DNA of 64,000 nucleotides. Source: Abiotrophia defectiva_A (GTDB lineage: Bacteria; Bacillota; Bacilli; Lactobacillales; Aerococcaceae). The notes beneath the pieces are model-generated. The model did not search any database. It was not told the origin of the DNA and saw only the letters and a program-made list of their open reading frames with translations. This document shows positions 51,286 to 58,811 of this stretch, in pieces. The number at the start of each line of letters is the position of its first letter. Position 1 is the first letter of the stretch. The stretch lies in contig CAUUNL010000001.1 in the NCBI GenBank assembly GCA_963546405.1, positions 62,001 through 126,000 on the forward strand. Direction: 5' to 3'. The position numbers were made by a program, and so were the translations under genes.

Positions 51286-51849
51286 GTGGATAAAAAACAA
51301 GCCTTAAAGTTAGCCGCTTATGATGTCTTTTCTAAAAAGGGCTACAAAGCGACAGGAATATCAGAAATTGCCAAGCAGGCCGGTATGGCAGTCGGCTCTT
51401 TCTATAATTATTATGACAGTAAAGAAGCTATTTTTTTGGATATCTACATCGATGAGAACAATCGCGCTCGTCAAGCTATGATTGAAGAAATTGATTGGCA
51501 GATGGACATGGTTGAACTCGTTAGCCAAATTTTTGGACGATCACGTTCCTTGGTTTCTTCCAACAAAATCCTTAAAGAGTGGTATAACCCTGCAATCGCA
51601 GATGAATTACATGGATATTATTCCTCAGAAGAAGGCAAAGTCTCAAATCCTTTCCACAATTTTTTAGTCGAAACTTTTACCAGTCGAATGTTAGTAGAAG
51701 GTTACTCGCAAGATAAAATTCAGGATATTTTACGTGTCTACAATCTTTTCTATTACATGGATATGCAAATATCAGAACAAGATGTGCCAGATTTAAGTAG
51801 AACGCTTGAAATACTTGCTACTAACTTTGTTAAAGGTATTTTGAAATAA
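51286..51849 (+). CDS. TetR/AcrR-family transcriptional regulator
   Basis: DNA-binding repressor of 187 residues. The N-terminal helix-turn-helix is clear: AAYDVFSKKGYKATGISEIAKQAGMAVGSFYNYYDSKEAIFLDI (about 10-54). The ligand-binding helical domain shows no family I recognise. GTG 51286 is preferred: AAAGGAGG (51269-51276) is 9 bp upstream, while longer in-frame starts fall inside promoter and operator. The shared operator suggests it represses itself and the next gene. Confidence 0.88.
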   Translation: MDKKQALKLAAYDVFSKKGYKATGISEIAKQAGMAVGSFYNYYDSKEAIFLDIYIDENNRARQAMIEEIDWQMDMVELVSQIFGRSRSLVSSNKILKEWYNPAIADELHGYYSSEEGKVSNPFHNFLVETFTSRMLVEGYSQDKIQDILRVYNLFYYMDMQISEQDVPDLSRTLEILATNFVKGILK

Positions 51850-51872
51850 AGAAGCAATTCTTTATTTTACAC

Positions 51873-51904
51873 TATAATGAATGAACATAAGATATATTCA
51901 CTCA
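51873..51904 (+). promoter_or_regulatory. TATAAT and TetR operator copy 2 before the oxidoreductase gene
   Basis: TATAAT (51873-51878) abuts the 27-bp operator (51878-51904). Same relative layout as at the TetR promoter; the -35 is poor. Confidence 0.72.
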
Positions 51905-51959
51905 ACGATAGAGAGGAAGTATCAAGTTGGAAAAACGTAAACAGAAAAGAGGTAAAAAA

Positions 51960-52748
51960 ATGTTAAACATAATTCTAGTTGTCATTGCGACTATAAGTCT
52001 TATCATTTGGGGCATTATCGCCTATCTTGGACGGAGCCAAACACTCACTGTAGCCTCGATTGAAAAAGTAGATGGGGATTTAAGGCTGATACATTTAAGT
52101 AAACCGGATAATCTGCAGTGGAAGGCAGGCTCCTACGCTAAGATTAGTTTGTCAAACGATAAAGATAGCAATTCAAAAAATATGGAGGTAGTCACTGGTG
52201 CAAGCAGGAGGGATGCTAAGGAGGAGAAAGATAGTCGCTGGCTGACTATTGCCTCAACGCCACAGGAAGAAGAGATTTTGATTTTGACGCATGATAGTGG
52301 CAGTCTATTCAAAAATTACCTGACTAGCCTTTCAGAGGGAAGTGAACTAAAGCTTAGTTGGCTAGAAGACTCCCTAACCATTACTGAGAGTGATCAACCA
52401 CTAGTGTGTTTTGCCTCAGATGTCGGCATTGCGGCCATTCGCCCAATCATCAAAGAAGAGCTAGGTAAACGCGAATTGGTCTTGAGTCATTTTAGTAAAG
52501 GGGTGATGGTCTTTAACAATGAACTGGAAGATTCAGCTAAAAATCATGCAAATCTAAGCTATGAGAGCAGCTCGAGTCTTTATCAAAGTCAAGCTTATTT
52601 AAATGAAGCAGTTGAGCGCTATGGTAACGATGCGACTTATCTATTAGCTGGACAGCCCGAAGATGTCAACGCTATGAAGCTATTCCTTAAAGATAAGGGA
52701 ATTGATAAAAAGAGGATTAAAACTAGTCGATTTAGAGGATTAAAATAG
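51960..52748 (+). CDS. Membrane-anchored ferredoxin reductase-like oxidoreductase
   Basis: A 262-residue protein with an N-terminal TM helix (NIILVVIATISLIIWGIIAYL). A ferredoxin-NADP reductase-like module follows: a beta-barrel with the flavin motif RWLTIAS, LTHDSGSLFKNYLTSL, and a nucleotide-binding half (VCFASDVGIAAIRPIIKEEL, then YLLAGQPEDVNAMKLFLKDKGI). No iron-sulphur cysteines and no ferric-reductase TM domain, so the electron partner is unknown. ATG 51960 follows AGAGG; an in-frame TTG at 51927 with its own GAGGAAG is possible. Probably under TetR control. Confidence 0.72.
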   Translation: MLNIILVVIATISLIIWGIIAYLGRSQTLTVASIEKVDGDLRLIHLSKPDNLQWKAGSYAKISLSNDKDSNSKNMEVVTGASRRDAKEEKDSRWLTIASTPQEEEILILTHDSGSLFKNYLTSLSEGSELKLSWLEDSLTITESDQPLVCFASDVGIAAIRPIIKEELGKRELVLSHFSKGVMVFNNELEDSAKNHANLSYESSSSLYQSQAYLNEAVERYGNDATYLLAGQPEDVNAMKLFLKDKGIDKKRIKTSRFRGLK

Positions 52749-52785
52749 AAAAACGCGCTAGAAGACTAGAAAGTTGTATCAAATA

Positions 52786-52823
52786 AAAAAAATCCAATGA
52801 CCATTAGGCCATTGGATTTTTTT
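52786..52823. terminator. Bidirectional terminator between convergent genes
   Basis: A 14-bp stem with A-run on the left and T-run on the right (52786-52799 with 52810-52823), serving the oxidoreductase gene on + and the hemolysin III gene on -. Confidence 0.9.
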
Positions 52824-53469
52824 ATACAAAGTATAAGATGCTATAAAACATGAAGACGGCACCGCCTAATACGAAAAGGTGCCAAATGATATGCATCCAT
52901 TTGTTGTTTTTCATACGATAGAAAATCGTTCCTAGTGAGTAAGTGACACCGCCCAAAGCTAAGAGCAGAATCCCGGTCAAGGGAATGGATTGAGCTAAGG
53001 GATAGATGATGAAGACACTAAGCCAACCCAATCCAAGGTAGAGGAAGGTGCTGAGTTTTGGCCATCGGCCGATAGCAGAGACTTCGAAGATAATACCTCC
53101 AATAGCCAAGGCCCAGACAAGCGCTAGGAAACCATAGCCCACAAGCCCCCCGATTGAAACCATGAGGTAGGGGGTGTAGGTCCCTGCGATTAAAAGGTAG
53201 ATAGATGAATGGTCAATCTTTTGGAAGACATCTTTATAGCGCGTCAGACTAAAGGAATGATAAAGGGTTGAATTTAAGAATAATAAGAAGAGGCTAGCTC
53301 CGTAGATCGCATAGGAGACAATCTCTAAGTGTGAGCCATGTTGGACGCCTTTGAGTATGAGCGCAACCGTGGCAATAATGCTTAAGAGGGCGCCAATACC
53401 ATGAGTTGCAGCATTGAGAACTTCAATGAGGACCTGTTTAGTATAGGATAATTTGAGTGTTTCTTTCAT
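52822..53469 (-). CDS. Hemolysin III / TrhA family membrane protein
   Basis: A 215-residue protein with seven TM helices of the PAQR/YqfA family. The metal-site pattern is present: ATHGIGALLS near the N-terminus, FLNSTLYHSFSL and FQKIDHSSIYLLIAGTYTPYL in the middle, and MHIIWHLFVLGG at the end. TrhA in E. coli affects membrane energetics and fluidity; cytolytic activity should not be assumed. The only minus-strand gene in the window. A TACAAT and GGAGGG lie upstream on its strand. Confidence 0.88.
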   Translation of the reverse strand: MKETLKLSYTKQVLIEVLNAATHGIGALLSIIATVALILKGVQHGSHLEIVSYAIYGASLFLLFLNSTLYHSFSLTRYKDVFQKIDHSSIYLLIAGTYTPYLMVSIGGLVGYGFLALVWALAIGGIIFEVSAIGRWPKLSTFLYLGLGWLSVFIIYPLAQSIPLTGILLLALGGVTYSLGTIFYRMKNNKWMHIIWHLFVLGGAVFMFYSILYFV

Positions 53470-53541
53470 GTTTTCCCTCCTTTTCTATCATTGTACCCTA
53501 AATAAACAGAGAAAGAAAGTTAAAGCCTTAGGGACTATGTT

Positions 53542-53571
53542 TTGCATCTTGTGGCCTTTTTTTGGTAGAAT
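53542..53571 (+). promoter_or_regulatory. Promoter of yozE
   Basis: TTGCAT (53542-53547), 18-bp spacer, TAGAAT (53566-53571). Confidence 0.5.
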
Positions 53572-53600
53572 GGGTGTATACAGACACGAAGGAGGGCCTA

Positions 53601-53819
53601 ATGGCAAAGAGTTTTTACGATTATATTTCTCGATCGGTGGACTATGGAGCCAAGGACCCCATGAGTCGCTTGGCGAATGCCATCCACTCAGATCAAGGGT
53701 TTCCTAAGCGTAGCGACGAATTTGACGAAATCTCACGTTACATGGAAGACAGCCCTCATTATTCACGTCTATTGTCTATCTTTGATGATGCGTGGCAACA
53801 GTATCTTTACCACAAATAG
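53601..53819 (+). CDS. UPF0346 family protein (YozE-like)
   Basis: A 72-residue protein of the YozE/SAM-like fold family (SFYDYISR...DPMSRLANAIHSDQGFPKRSDEFDEISRYME). Function unknown. ATG 53601 follows AAGGAGGG. deoD starts 15 bp after its stop. Confidence 0.88.
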   Translation: MAKSFYDYISRSVDYGAKDPMSRLANAIHSDQGFPKRSDEFDEISRYMEDSPHYSRLLSIFDDAWQQYLYHK

Positions 53820-53834
53820 AAAGGATTGAAATTT

Positions 53835-54557
53835 ATGTCGATTCATATTGCAGCCCTAGAAGGCCAAATCGCTGAAGTAGTTTTATTCCCGGGGGATCCA
53901 TTGCGGGCCCAATATATTGCTGAAACCTTCCTGGAGAATGTGACGCGTTACAATACGGTACGCAACATGTTCGGTTTTACTGGGACCTACAAGGGTGTTC
54001 CAGTTTCTGTTCAAGGTTCTGGTATGGGGATTCCTTCAGCCATGATTTACGCTGAAGAACTCTACCAAAGCTATGGTGTTAAGACCATTATTCGCATTGG
54101 GACCGCTGGTGGGATGAAAGAATCTGTCAAAGTTCGGGATATCGTCTTTGGTCAAGGGGCGACGACTGACTCTAGTTGCTTAACCAATATCTTTAATGGG
54201 CAAGTGTCCTTTGCAGCCTTGGCTGATTTCAAAGTTTTGGATACTGCTTACCATCTAGCAGCAGACAAGTTGCCTAAGGAAAATATTCATGTCGGCAATA
54301 TTCTGTCTAGCGACCGCTTCTATAACGAAGAGTTAGACAAGGCTAAATTAGCACGTTATGGCGTCTTGGCAGTTGAAATGGAAGCAGCTGGGCTCTACGC
54401 CGTGGCAGCTAAACATAACCGTCAAGCTCTGGCTATGTGTACAATCAGCGACCACCTTATTACAGGCGAAGAAACAACAGCTGAAGAACGGCAAACAACT
54501 TTCACACAAATGATGGAAATTGCCTTAGAAACAGCTTACGCGCTTCAAAGCAAATAA
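53835..54557 (+). CDS. deoD: Purine-nucleoside phosphorylase, DeoD type
   Basis: Splits purine nucleosides with phosphate for base salvage. The 240-residue hexameric-type enzyme shows EVVLFPGDPLRAQYIAETFL, the phosphate-site GSGMGIPSAMIYAEEL, IRIGTAGGM and the base-site EMEAAGLY with the catalytic Asp in ISDHL. ATG 53835 is chosen over the TTG at 53826 because of spacing from AAAGGA. Confidence 0.95.
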   Translation: MSIHIAALEGQIAEVVLFPGDPLRAQYIAETFLENVTRYNTVRNMFGFTGTYKGVPVSVQGSGMGIPSAMIYAEELYQSYGVKTIIRIGTAGGMKESVKVRDIVFGQGATTDSSCLTNIFNGQVSFAALADFKVLDTAYHLAADKLPKENIHVGNILSSDRFYNEELDKAKLARYGVLAVEMEAAGLYAVAAKHNRQALAMCTISDHLITGEETTAEERQTTFTQMMEIALETAYALQSK

Positions 54558-54586
54558 GCTAAAAATTCTTGGAAAGAAGGGATTCG

Positions 54587-56011
54587 ATGAAGTTAAGCAA
54601 AGGATTGAAATGGTTATCTGCCTTACTGGTAACAACCAGTGTCGTTACGACAACAGTTCCTGTAGCCGCTGCGCCATTTAGCCTCTTTGGCTCAAAAGAA
54701 CAGCTTTCAGATGAAGACATTCAGAAAATTCAGGAAGTCTATCGTTCTATTCGCGAAGGCTACATTGAAGAAATTGACAAAGAGAAGATTTTAGAAGGTG
54801 CCCTGAAAGGTATGGTGTCTGCAACAGAAGACCCATATTCAGAGTATTTTAACAAGGAAGAATCAACAGCCTTCGACAATGCCATGAGTGATTCCTTTGA
54901 AGGGATTGGGGTTCAGTTTCAAGTCAAAGGTGGCGAGATGGTAGTTATTAGTGCGCTTGATGATACGCCTGCGTCTAAGGCTGGTTTGCAGCCTAATGAC
55001 GTCATTGTCAGCGTAGATGGGACAGAGCTTAAGGACAAGACAACACAAGAAGTCATGAAACTCATTCGTGGCCCTAAGGGCTCTGAAGTCAAACTCGTGA
55101 TTCGTCGTGGTGGCTCTAGCTTCGAGGTTAAGTTAACCCGTGACACCATTCCAAATTATTCCGTTACTAGCAATTTAGACGAACAAGACAAGACCATTGC
55201 CCACATCAAAATTATCCAATTTGGTGAAAATACTGCCAAGGAATTAGAAAATGCCGTTAAGAAAGCCCGTGAGGACGGTGCTAAAAGCTTTATCTTTGAC
55301 TTGCGTAATGACCCAGGTGGTCTTTTAAGTCAGGCTTTGGCTATTGGGAATATGTTCTTAAAAGATGGCGATGTCATTCTCCAAACCCAAGAACGTGGCA
55401 GTGATCCGACCGTCTTTTCTGCGGATACCAAGCTCTATGGTGACTTTAAAATCACTGAACCTTACGTCTTCTTGGTAGATGGTGGTTCAGCTTCAGCTAG
55501 TGAGATTCTAGCTGCTGCTATTAAGGAAAATACCAAACATGATTTAGTAGGTGAGAAAACCTTCGGTAAGGGGACCGTTCAACAAGTACTCAATCAATCA
55601 GATCTTGGCGAATTGAAGCTTACGATTGCTAAATGGTTGACGCCAAAAGGTGAGTGGATTCATAAACAAGGGATTGAGCCAACAGTTGCTGTCGAACAAG
55701 AACCGGTGGCTAAGGCAGTTAGCCTCAGCTACGATGATACCCTTGCCAAAGGCCAATCTAATGACGGAGTAAAAAATCTGGCCCTAATTCTTAAAGCTTT
55801 AGGCTATGAATTAGAGTCTACTGAGTACTTTGATGATAAGATGGAAGCTGCTGTCAAGGCCTTCCAAAAGGATAAGGGACTGACTGAAGATGGTCAAGTA
55901 ACTGGTAAAACAGCAGATGCCCTCAACGAGGCAACCCGTGATTATCTCAAGACTCATGATGCGCAGTACGACAAGGCCAAAGAAGTACTTAAGCAAGGAA
56001 ATAACTCATGA
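54587..56011 (+). CDS. CtpA/CtpB-type S41 serine protease with peptidoglycan-binding domain
   Basis: Secreted processing protease of 474 residues. Signal peptide or anchor (KLSKGLKWLSALLVTTSVVTTTVPVAA), then an N-terminal helical region and a PDZ domain (about 95-180). The S41 catalytic core has Ser in GGSASASEI (about 303), Lys in FGKGTVQQ (about 328) and Gln 4 on, the same spacing as B. subtilis CtpB. A C-terminal PG_binding_1 domain (NLALILKALGYELESTEYFDDKMEAAVKAFQKDKGL) would hold it at the wall. ATG 54587 follows GAAGGG. Its stop overlaps lepB. Confidence 0.92.
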   Translation: MKLSKGLKWLSALLVTTSVVTTTVPVAAAPFSLFGSKEQLSDEDIQKIQEVYRSIREGYIEEIDKEKILEGALKGMVSATEDPYSEYFNKEESTAFDNAMSDSFEGIGVQFQVKGGEMVVISALDDTPASKAGLQPNDVIVSVDGTELKDKTTQEVMKLIRGPKGSEVKLVIRRGGSSFEVKLTRDTIPNYSVTSNLDEQDKTIAHIKIIQFGENTAKELENAVKKAREDGAKSFIFDLRNDPGGLLSQALAIGNMFLKDGDVILQTQERGSDPTVFSADTKLYGDFKITEPYVFLVDGGSASASEILAAAIKENTKHDLVGEKTFGKGTVQQVLNQSDLGELKLTIAKWLTPKGEWIHKQGIEPTVAVEQEPVAKAVSLSYDDTLAKGQSNDGVKNLALILKALGYELESTEYFDDKMEAAVKAFQKDKGLTEDGQVTGKTADALNEATRDYLKTHDAQYDKAKEVLKQGNNS

Positions 56012-56607
56012 GATCACTAAGAAAATTAGGCCGTGACTTGGTCAATGTGGTCTTCTATCTCATGATTTCCGTCTTAATCCTAACAGGTATTCGGAAGTAT
56101 ATTCTGCAGCCTTTTCAGGTTGATGGCCATTCTATGGAGGCAACCCTCCATCATGGAGAGCACATGCTGCTCTTTCCTAGTGCTAAGATTAATCGCTTTG
56201 ATGTAGTGGTATTTCCTGATCCAAAAGGGTCAGGAAATTCCTATGTTAAGCGGGTTATTGGTTTGCCTGGTGATCATTTGCAGGTGAAGAATGACCAACT
56301 CTATCTCAATGACTTGCCAGTACCGGAGCCATACCTGGAACCAAATAAATCTCAAGCTGATAGCCATCCATTTACTCAAGATTTTTCCTTGTGGGATACC
56401 TTGGGAATCGAGTCTATTCCTGAAGGATATTATTTTGTTATGGGGGATAACCGACCAGGATCAGGGGATAGTCGTCAGTTTGGTCTAGTCCCAATTGCTT
56501 CGGTTCAGGGCAAAGCTGACCTAGTTTATTGGCCTTTCAATCAAATGCGACGCATGGCGCAGTATCAGCTCCAAGCAGATGGCTCCCTGTCTATTAGCGC
56601 ACCTTAA
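56008..56607 (+). CDS. lepB: Signal peptidase I
   Basis: Cleaves Sec signal peptides at the outer membrane face. The 199 residues include one N-terminal TM helix, Ser42 in VDGHSMEATL and Lys81 in SYVKRVIGLPGD, plus the GDNRPGSGDSRQFG box E. Starts at an ATGA overlap with the protease gene. Confidence 0.95.
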   Translation: MRSLRKLGRDLVNVVFYLMISVLILTGIRKYILQPFQVDGHSMEATLHHGEHMLLFPSAKINRFDVVVFPDPKGSGNSYVKRVIGLPGDHLQVKNDQLYLNDLPVPEPYLEPNKSQADSHPFTQDFSLWDTLGIESIPEGYYFVMGDNRPGSGDSRQFGLVPIASVQGKADLVYWPFNQMRRMAQYQLQADGSLSISAP

Positions 56608-56630
56608 ACTATGTCCTAGGAGGAAAGTTC

Positions 56631-57500
56631 GTGTCACAACCCATTCAATGGTTTCCTGGCCATATGGCCAAAGCTAAACGTGAAGCCAAGGAAAAACTCA
56701 ATTTAGTCGATATTGTTATTGAACTAGTTGACGCTCGTATCCCTGAATCCAGTCGTAATCCCTTGATTGACGAAATTGTAGGTAATAAGCCTCGTATTAT
56801 GGTCCTCAACAAGGCCGATTTAGCAGATCCTGCTAAGACTCAGGCTTGGATTAATTACTATCAAAGTCAAGGTATTCATGCTTTATCTATCGATGCTCAG
56901 CATGGTAAAGGCCTCAAACAACTTGAGAAGCAGTGTCAGCTACTTATGTCAGATTACTTTGCCAAACAAGCTGCTAAAGGTGTCAAGCCGCGTGCTATTC
57001 GCCTGATGATTCTGGGGATTCCTAACGTAGGTAAATCTACCTTAATCAATCGCTTTGTGGGTAAGAACCAGGCCATTACCGGGAATAAACCCGGGGTTAC
57101 CAAGGCGCAACGTTGGCTAAAAGTAGGGCGCAATTTTGAATTACTGGATACGCCGGGGATTCTGTGGCCTAAATTTGATGATCCTTTGGTGGGCAAAAAA
57201 TTAGCCCTAACCGGTGCCATCAAAGACCAACTGGTTCATATGGATGATTTGGCTCTTTACCTATTAGAATTAGTATTAGGCAATAATCTGGATGTGCTTA
57301 AACAGCGTTACCGTCTGACTGAACAAGAGTGCCAACTGCCCCTAGTAGAGTTACTTTTAGTTATCACTAAGCGACTGGGCTTTAAGGATGATTATGATCA
57401 GGCATCTACAAAATTAGTCATTGACTATCGTCAGCACCAATTAGGTAGTTTGACCTTGGATCAAGTGCCTTTAGAAGCCTCATTAGTAGGTGAAAATTAA
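56631..57500 (+). CDS. rbgA: Ribosome biogenesis GTPase RbgA (YlqF)
   Basis: Circularly permuted GTPase for late 50S assembly, 289 residues. Motif order is G4 NKADL, G5 IDA, G1 GIPNVGKST (about 130-138), G3 DTPG, which is the YlqF/YawG order; the N-terminal IQWFPGHMAKAKRE is diagnostic. A C-terminal helical RNA-binding region follows. GTG 56631 with AGGAGGA. Followed by rnhB with overlapping stop/start, the classical rbgA-rnhB pair. Confidence 0.95.
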   Translation: MSQPIQWFPGHMAKAKREAKEKLNLVDIVIELVDARIPESSRNPLIDEIVGNKPRIMVLNKADLADPAKTQAWINYYQSQGIHALSIDAQHGKGLKQLEKQCQLLMSDYFAKQAAKGVKPRAIRLMILGIPNVGKSTLINRFVGKNQAITGNKPGVTKAQRWLKVGRNFELLDTPGILWPKFDDPLVGKKLALTGAIKDQLVHMDDLALYLLELVLGNNLDVLKQRYRLTEQECQLPLVELLLVITKRLGFKDDYDQASTKLVIDYRQHQLGSLTLDQVPLEASLVGEN

Positions 57501-58282
57501 TGTCTAAGTTAACTGTAAGTCAAATTAAGGATGCTTTGCTAGAAGTAGAGGATGAGTCTCATGAATTATTAGCGATACTAGCAAAAGACGAGCGTAAAAG
57601 TGTCCAAAAATTGCTTGAACAATGCCATAAACGCCTACAAAATCAACAAATTATGTTTCACGACCACCAAAAAAGGCTTATACATGAAATGACAGCCTAT
57701 AATGCTGGCTATCAAGTGATTGCCGGATTAGATGAGGTAGGGCGTGGGCCTTTAGCTGGTCCAGTGGTGGTGGCAGCAGTTGTTCTGCCTAGAGACTGCC
57801 AGCATTTACTGGTTGGGGTGACAGACTCTAAGCAACTCTCACACGCAAAACGTCTAGAGTTTGCTCGACAAATTCATGAGGTCGCCCTTGATCTTAAAAT
57901 TGTTGCCATTCCTCCGGCCATTATTGACCGGGAAAATATCTATCAAGCCACTCGCCAGGGCATGAAGGCTGCTGTTGAAGCCTTAAATGTAAAACCTGAT
58001 TATTTGCTACTGGATGCCATCAATATTGATGCTGATTTGCCACAAGAGTCCTTGGTCAAAGGCGATCAACGTTCCTTATCCATTGCGGCAGCTTCAATTA
58101 TCGCCAAGGTATATCGAGATGAGTTAATGGTTCAATACAGCAAGGCCTATCCAGAGTTTGGTTTTGAACGGAATATGGGCTATGGGACTAAGGAACATTT
58201 AGAGGCCTTGGATAGAGTAGGTTACACTCCTATTCATCGTCGGAGCTTTGAACCGGTTAAGTCCATGTACAAAACATATTAA
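57500..58282 (+). CDS. rnhB: Ribonuclease HII
   Basis: Cuts RNA in RNA/DNA hybrids and at single ribonucleotides. The 260 residues have a roughly 70-residue N-terminal extension typical of Gram-positive RNase HII. The catalytic acids are in GLDEVGRGPLAGPVVVAAVVL and the YLLLDA segment. ATG shares its A with the rbgA stop. Confidence 0.95.
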   Translation: MSKLTVSQIKDALLEVEDESHELLAILAKDERKSVQKLLEQCHKRLQNQQIMFHDHQKRLIHEMTAYNAGYQVIAGLDEVGRGPLAGPVVVAAVVLPRDCQHLLVGVTDSKQLSHAKRLEFARQIHEVALDLKIVAIPPAIIDRENIYQATRQGMKAAVEALNVKPDYLLLDAINIDADLPQESLVKGDQRSLSIAAASIIAKVYRDELMVQYSKAYPEFGFERNMGYGTKEHLEALDRVGYTPIHRRSFEPVKSMYKTY

Positions 58283-58343
58283 TCATAAAATTCAATCGGT
58301 TCCGCTATGGAGCCGATTTTTCTATAGAGAAGGCAAGATAGGC

Positions 58344-58372
58344 TTGACAAAGCCCTTAGACATTTGTAGAAT
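58344..58372 (+). promoter_or_regulatory. Promoter of the BlaI-type repressor gene
   Basis: TTGACA (58344-58349), 17-bp spacer, TAGAAT (58367-58372). The spacer holds the operator at 58359. Confidence 0.8.
58359..58369. promoter_or_regulatory. BlaI-type operator 1 (repressor gene)
   Basis: GACATTTGTAG, with core ACA-TT-TGT, sits between -35 and -10 and shares its TAG with the -10 element. Confidence 0.72.
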
Positions 58373-58415
58373 TAAAGTGAAAAAGATTGATTTTATCAAA
58401 CGAAAGGAGATTCCT

Positions 58416-58796
58416 ATGGCAGCAAAAATTAAACGACTAGCTGATGGCGAATTTACTATTTTGAAGGCCATTTGGCAATTGCCACAGCCTACCACTTCTG
58501 CTCAGATTATTGAATATCTAGGTGAAGACAATCATTGGAAGCCACAAACCTTGCTTACGGTCTTGGCTCGTCTTACTGAAAAAGGCTATCTCAATAGCGA
58601 GCGAGTGGGCCGGGAACGTCACTATATTGCACTAGTTTCAGAAGCAGATTATCTGGAGGTTGAGGCCTCTGACTTTTTGAATCGCTACAAGGGTCACTCT
58701 CTCAGTGGTTTTATCAATAACTTGTTCCGCTCAAATTCCTTGTCCGATTCTGACATGGACGAATTGCGTGACTTGCTTAATCAGCATAAATCCTAG
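58416..58796 (+). CDS. BlaI/MecI/CopY-family transcriptional repressor
   Basis: A 126-residue winged-helix repressor of the BlaI family: KIKRLADGEFTILKAIWQLPQPTTSAQIIEYLGEDNHWKPQTLLTVLARLTEKGYLNSERVGRERHY is the DNA-binding part, and a C-terminal dimerisation helix follows. No CopY-type Cys pair, so it is not the copper sensor. ATG 58416 follows AAAGGAG. The M56 partner begins 15 bp after. Operators of its class occur in its own promoter and four times before the VTC gene. Confidence 0.92.
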   Translation: MAAKIKRLADGEFTILKAIWQLPQPTTSAQIIEYLGEDNHWKPQTLLTVLARLTEKGYLNSERVGRERHYIALVSEADYLEVEASDFLNRYKGHSLSGFINNLFRSNSLSDSDMDELRDLLNQHKS

Positions 58797-58811
58797 TGAG
58801 GAGGGGACTAG

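Noticed and set aside
53453..53707. 84-codon plus-strand frame before and over yozE
   Set aside because: Overlaps the hemolysin III promoter and the yozE gene in another frame; yozE is the conserved product.
58416..58796. Copper repressor CopY
   Set aside because: No C-terminal CxC pairs and no copper ATPase genes nearby, although the operator type is similar.
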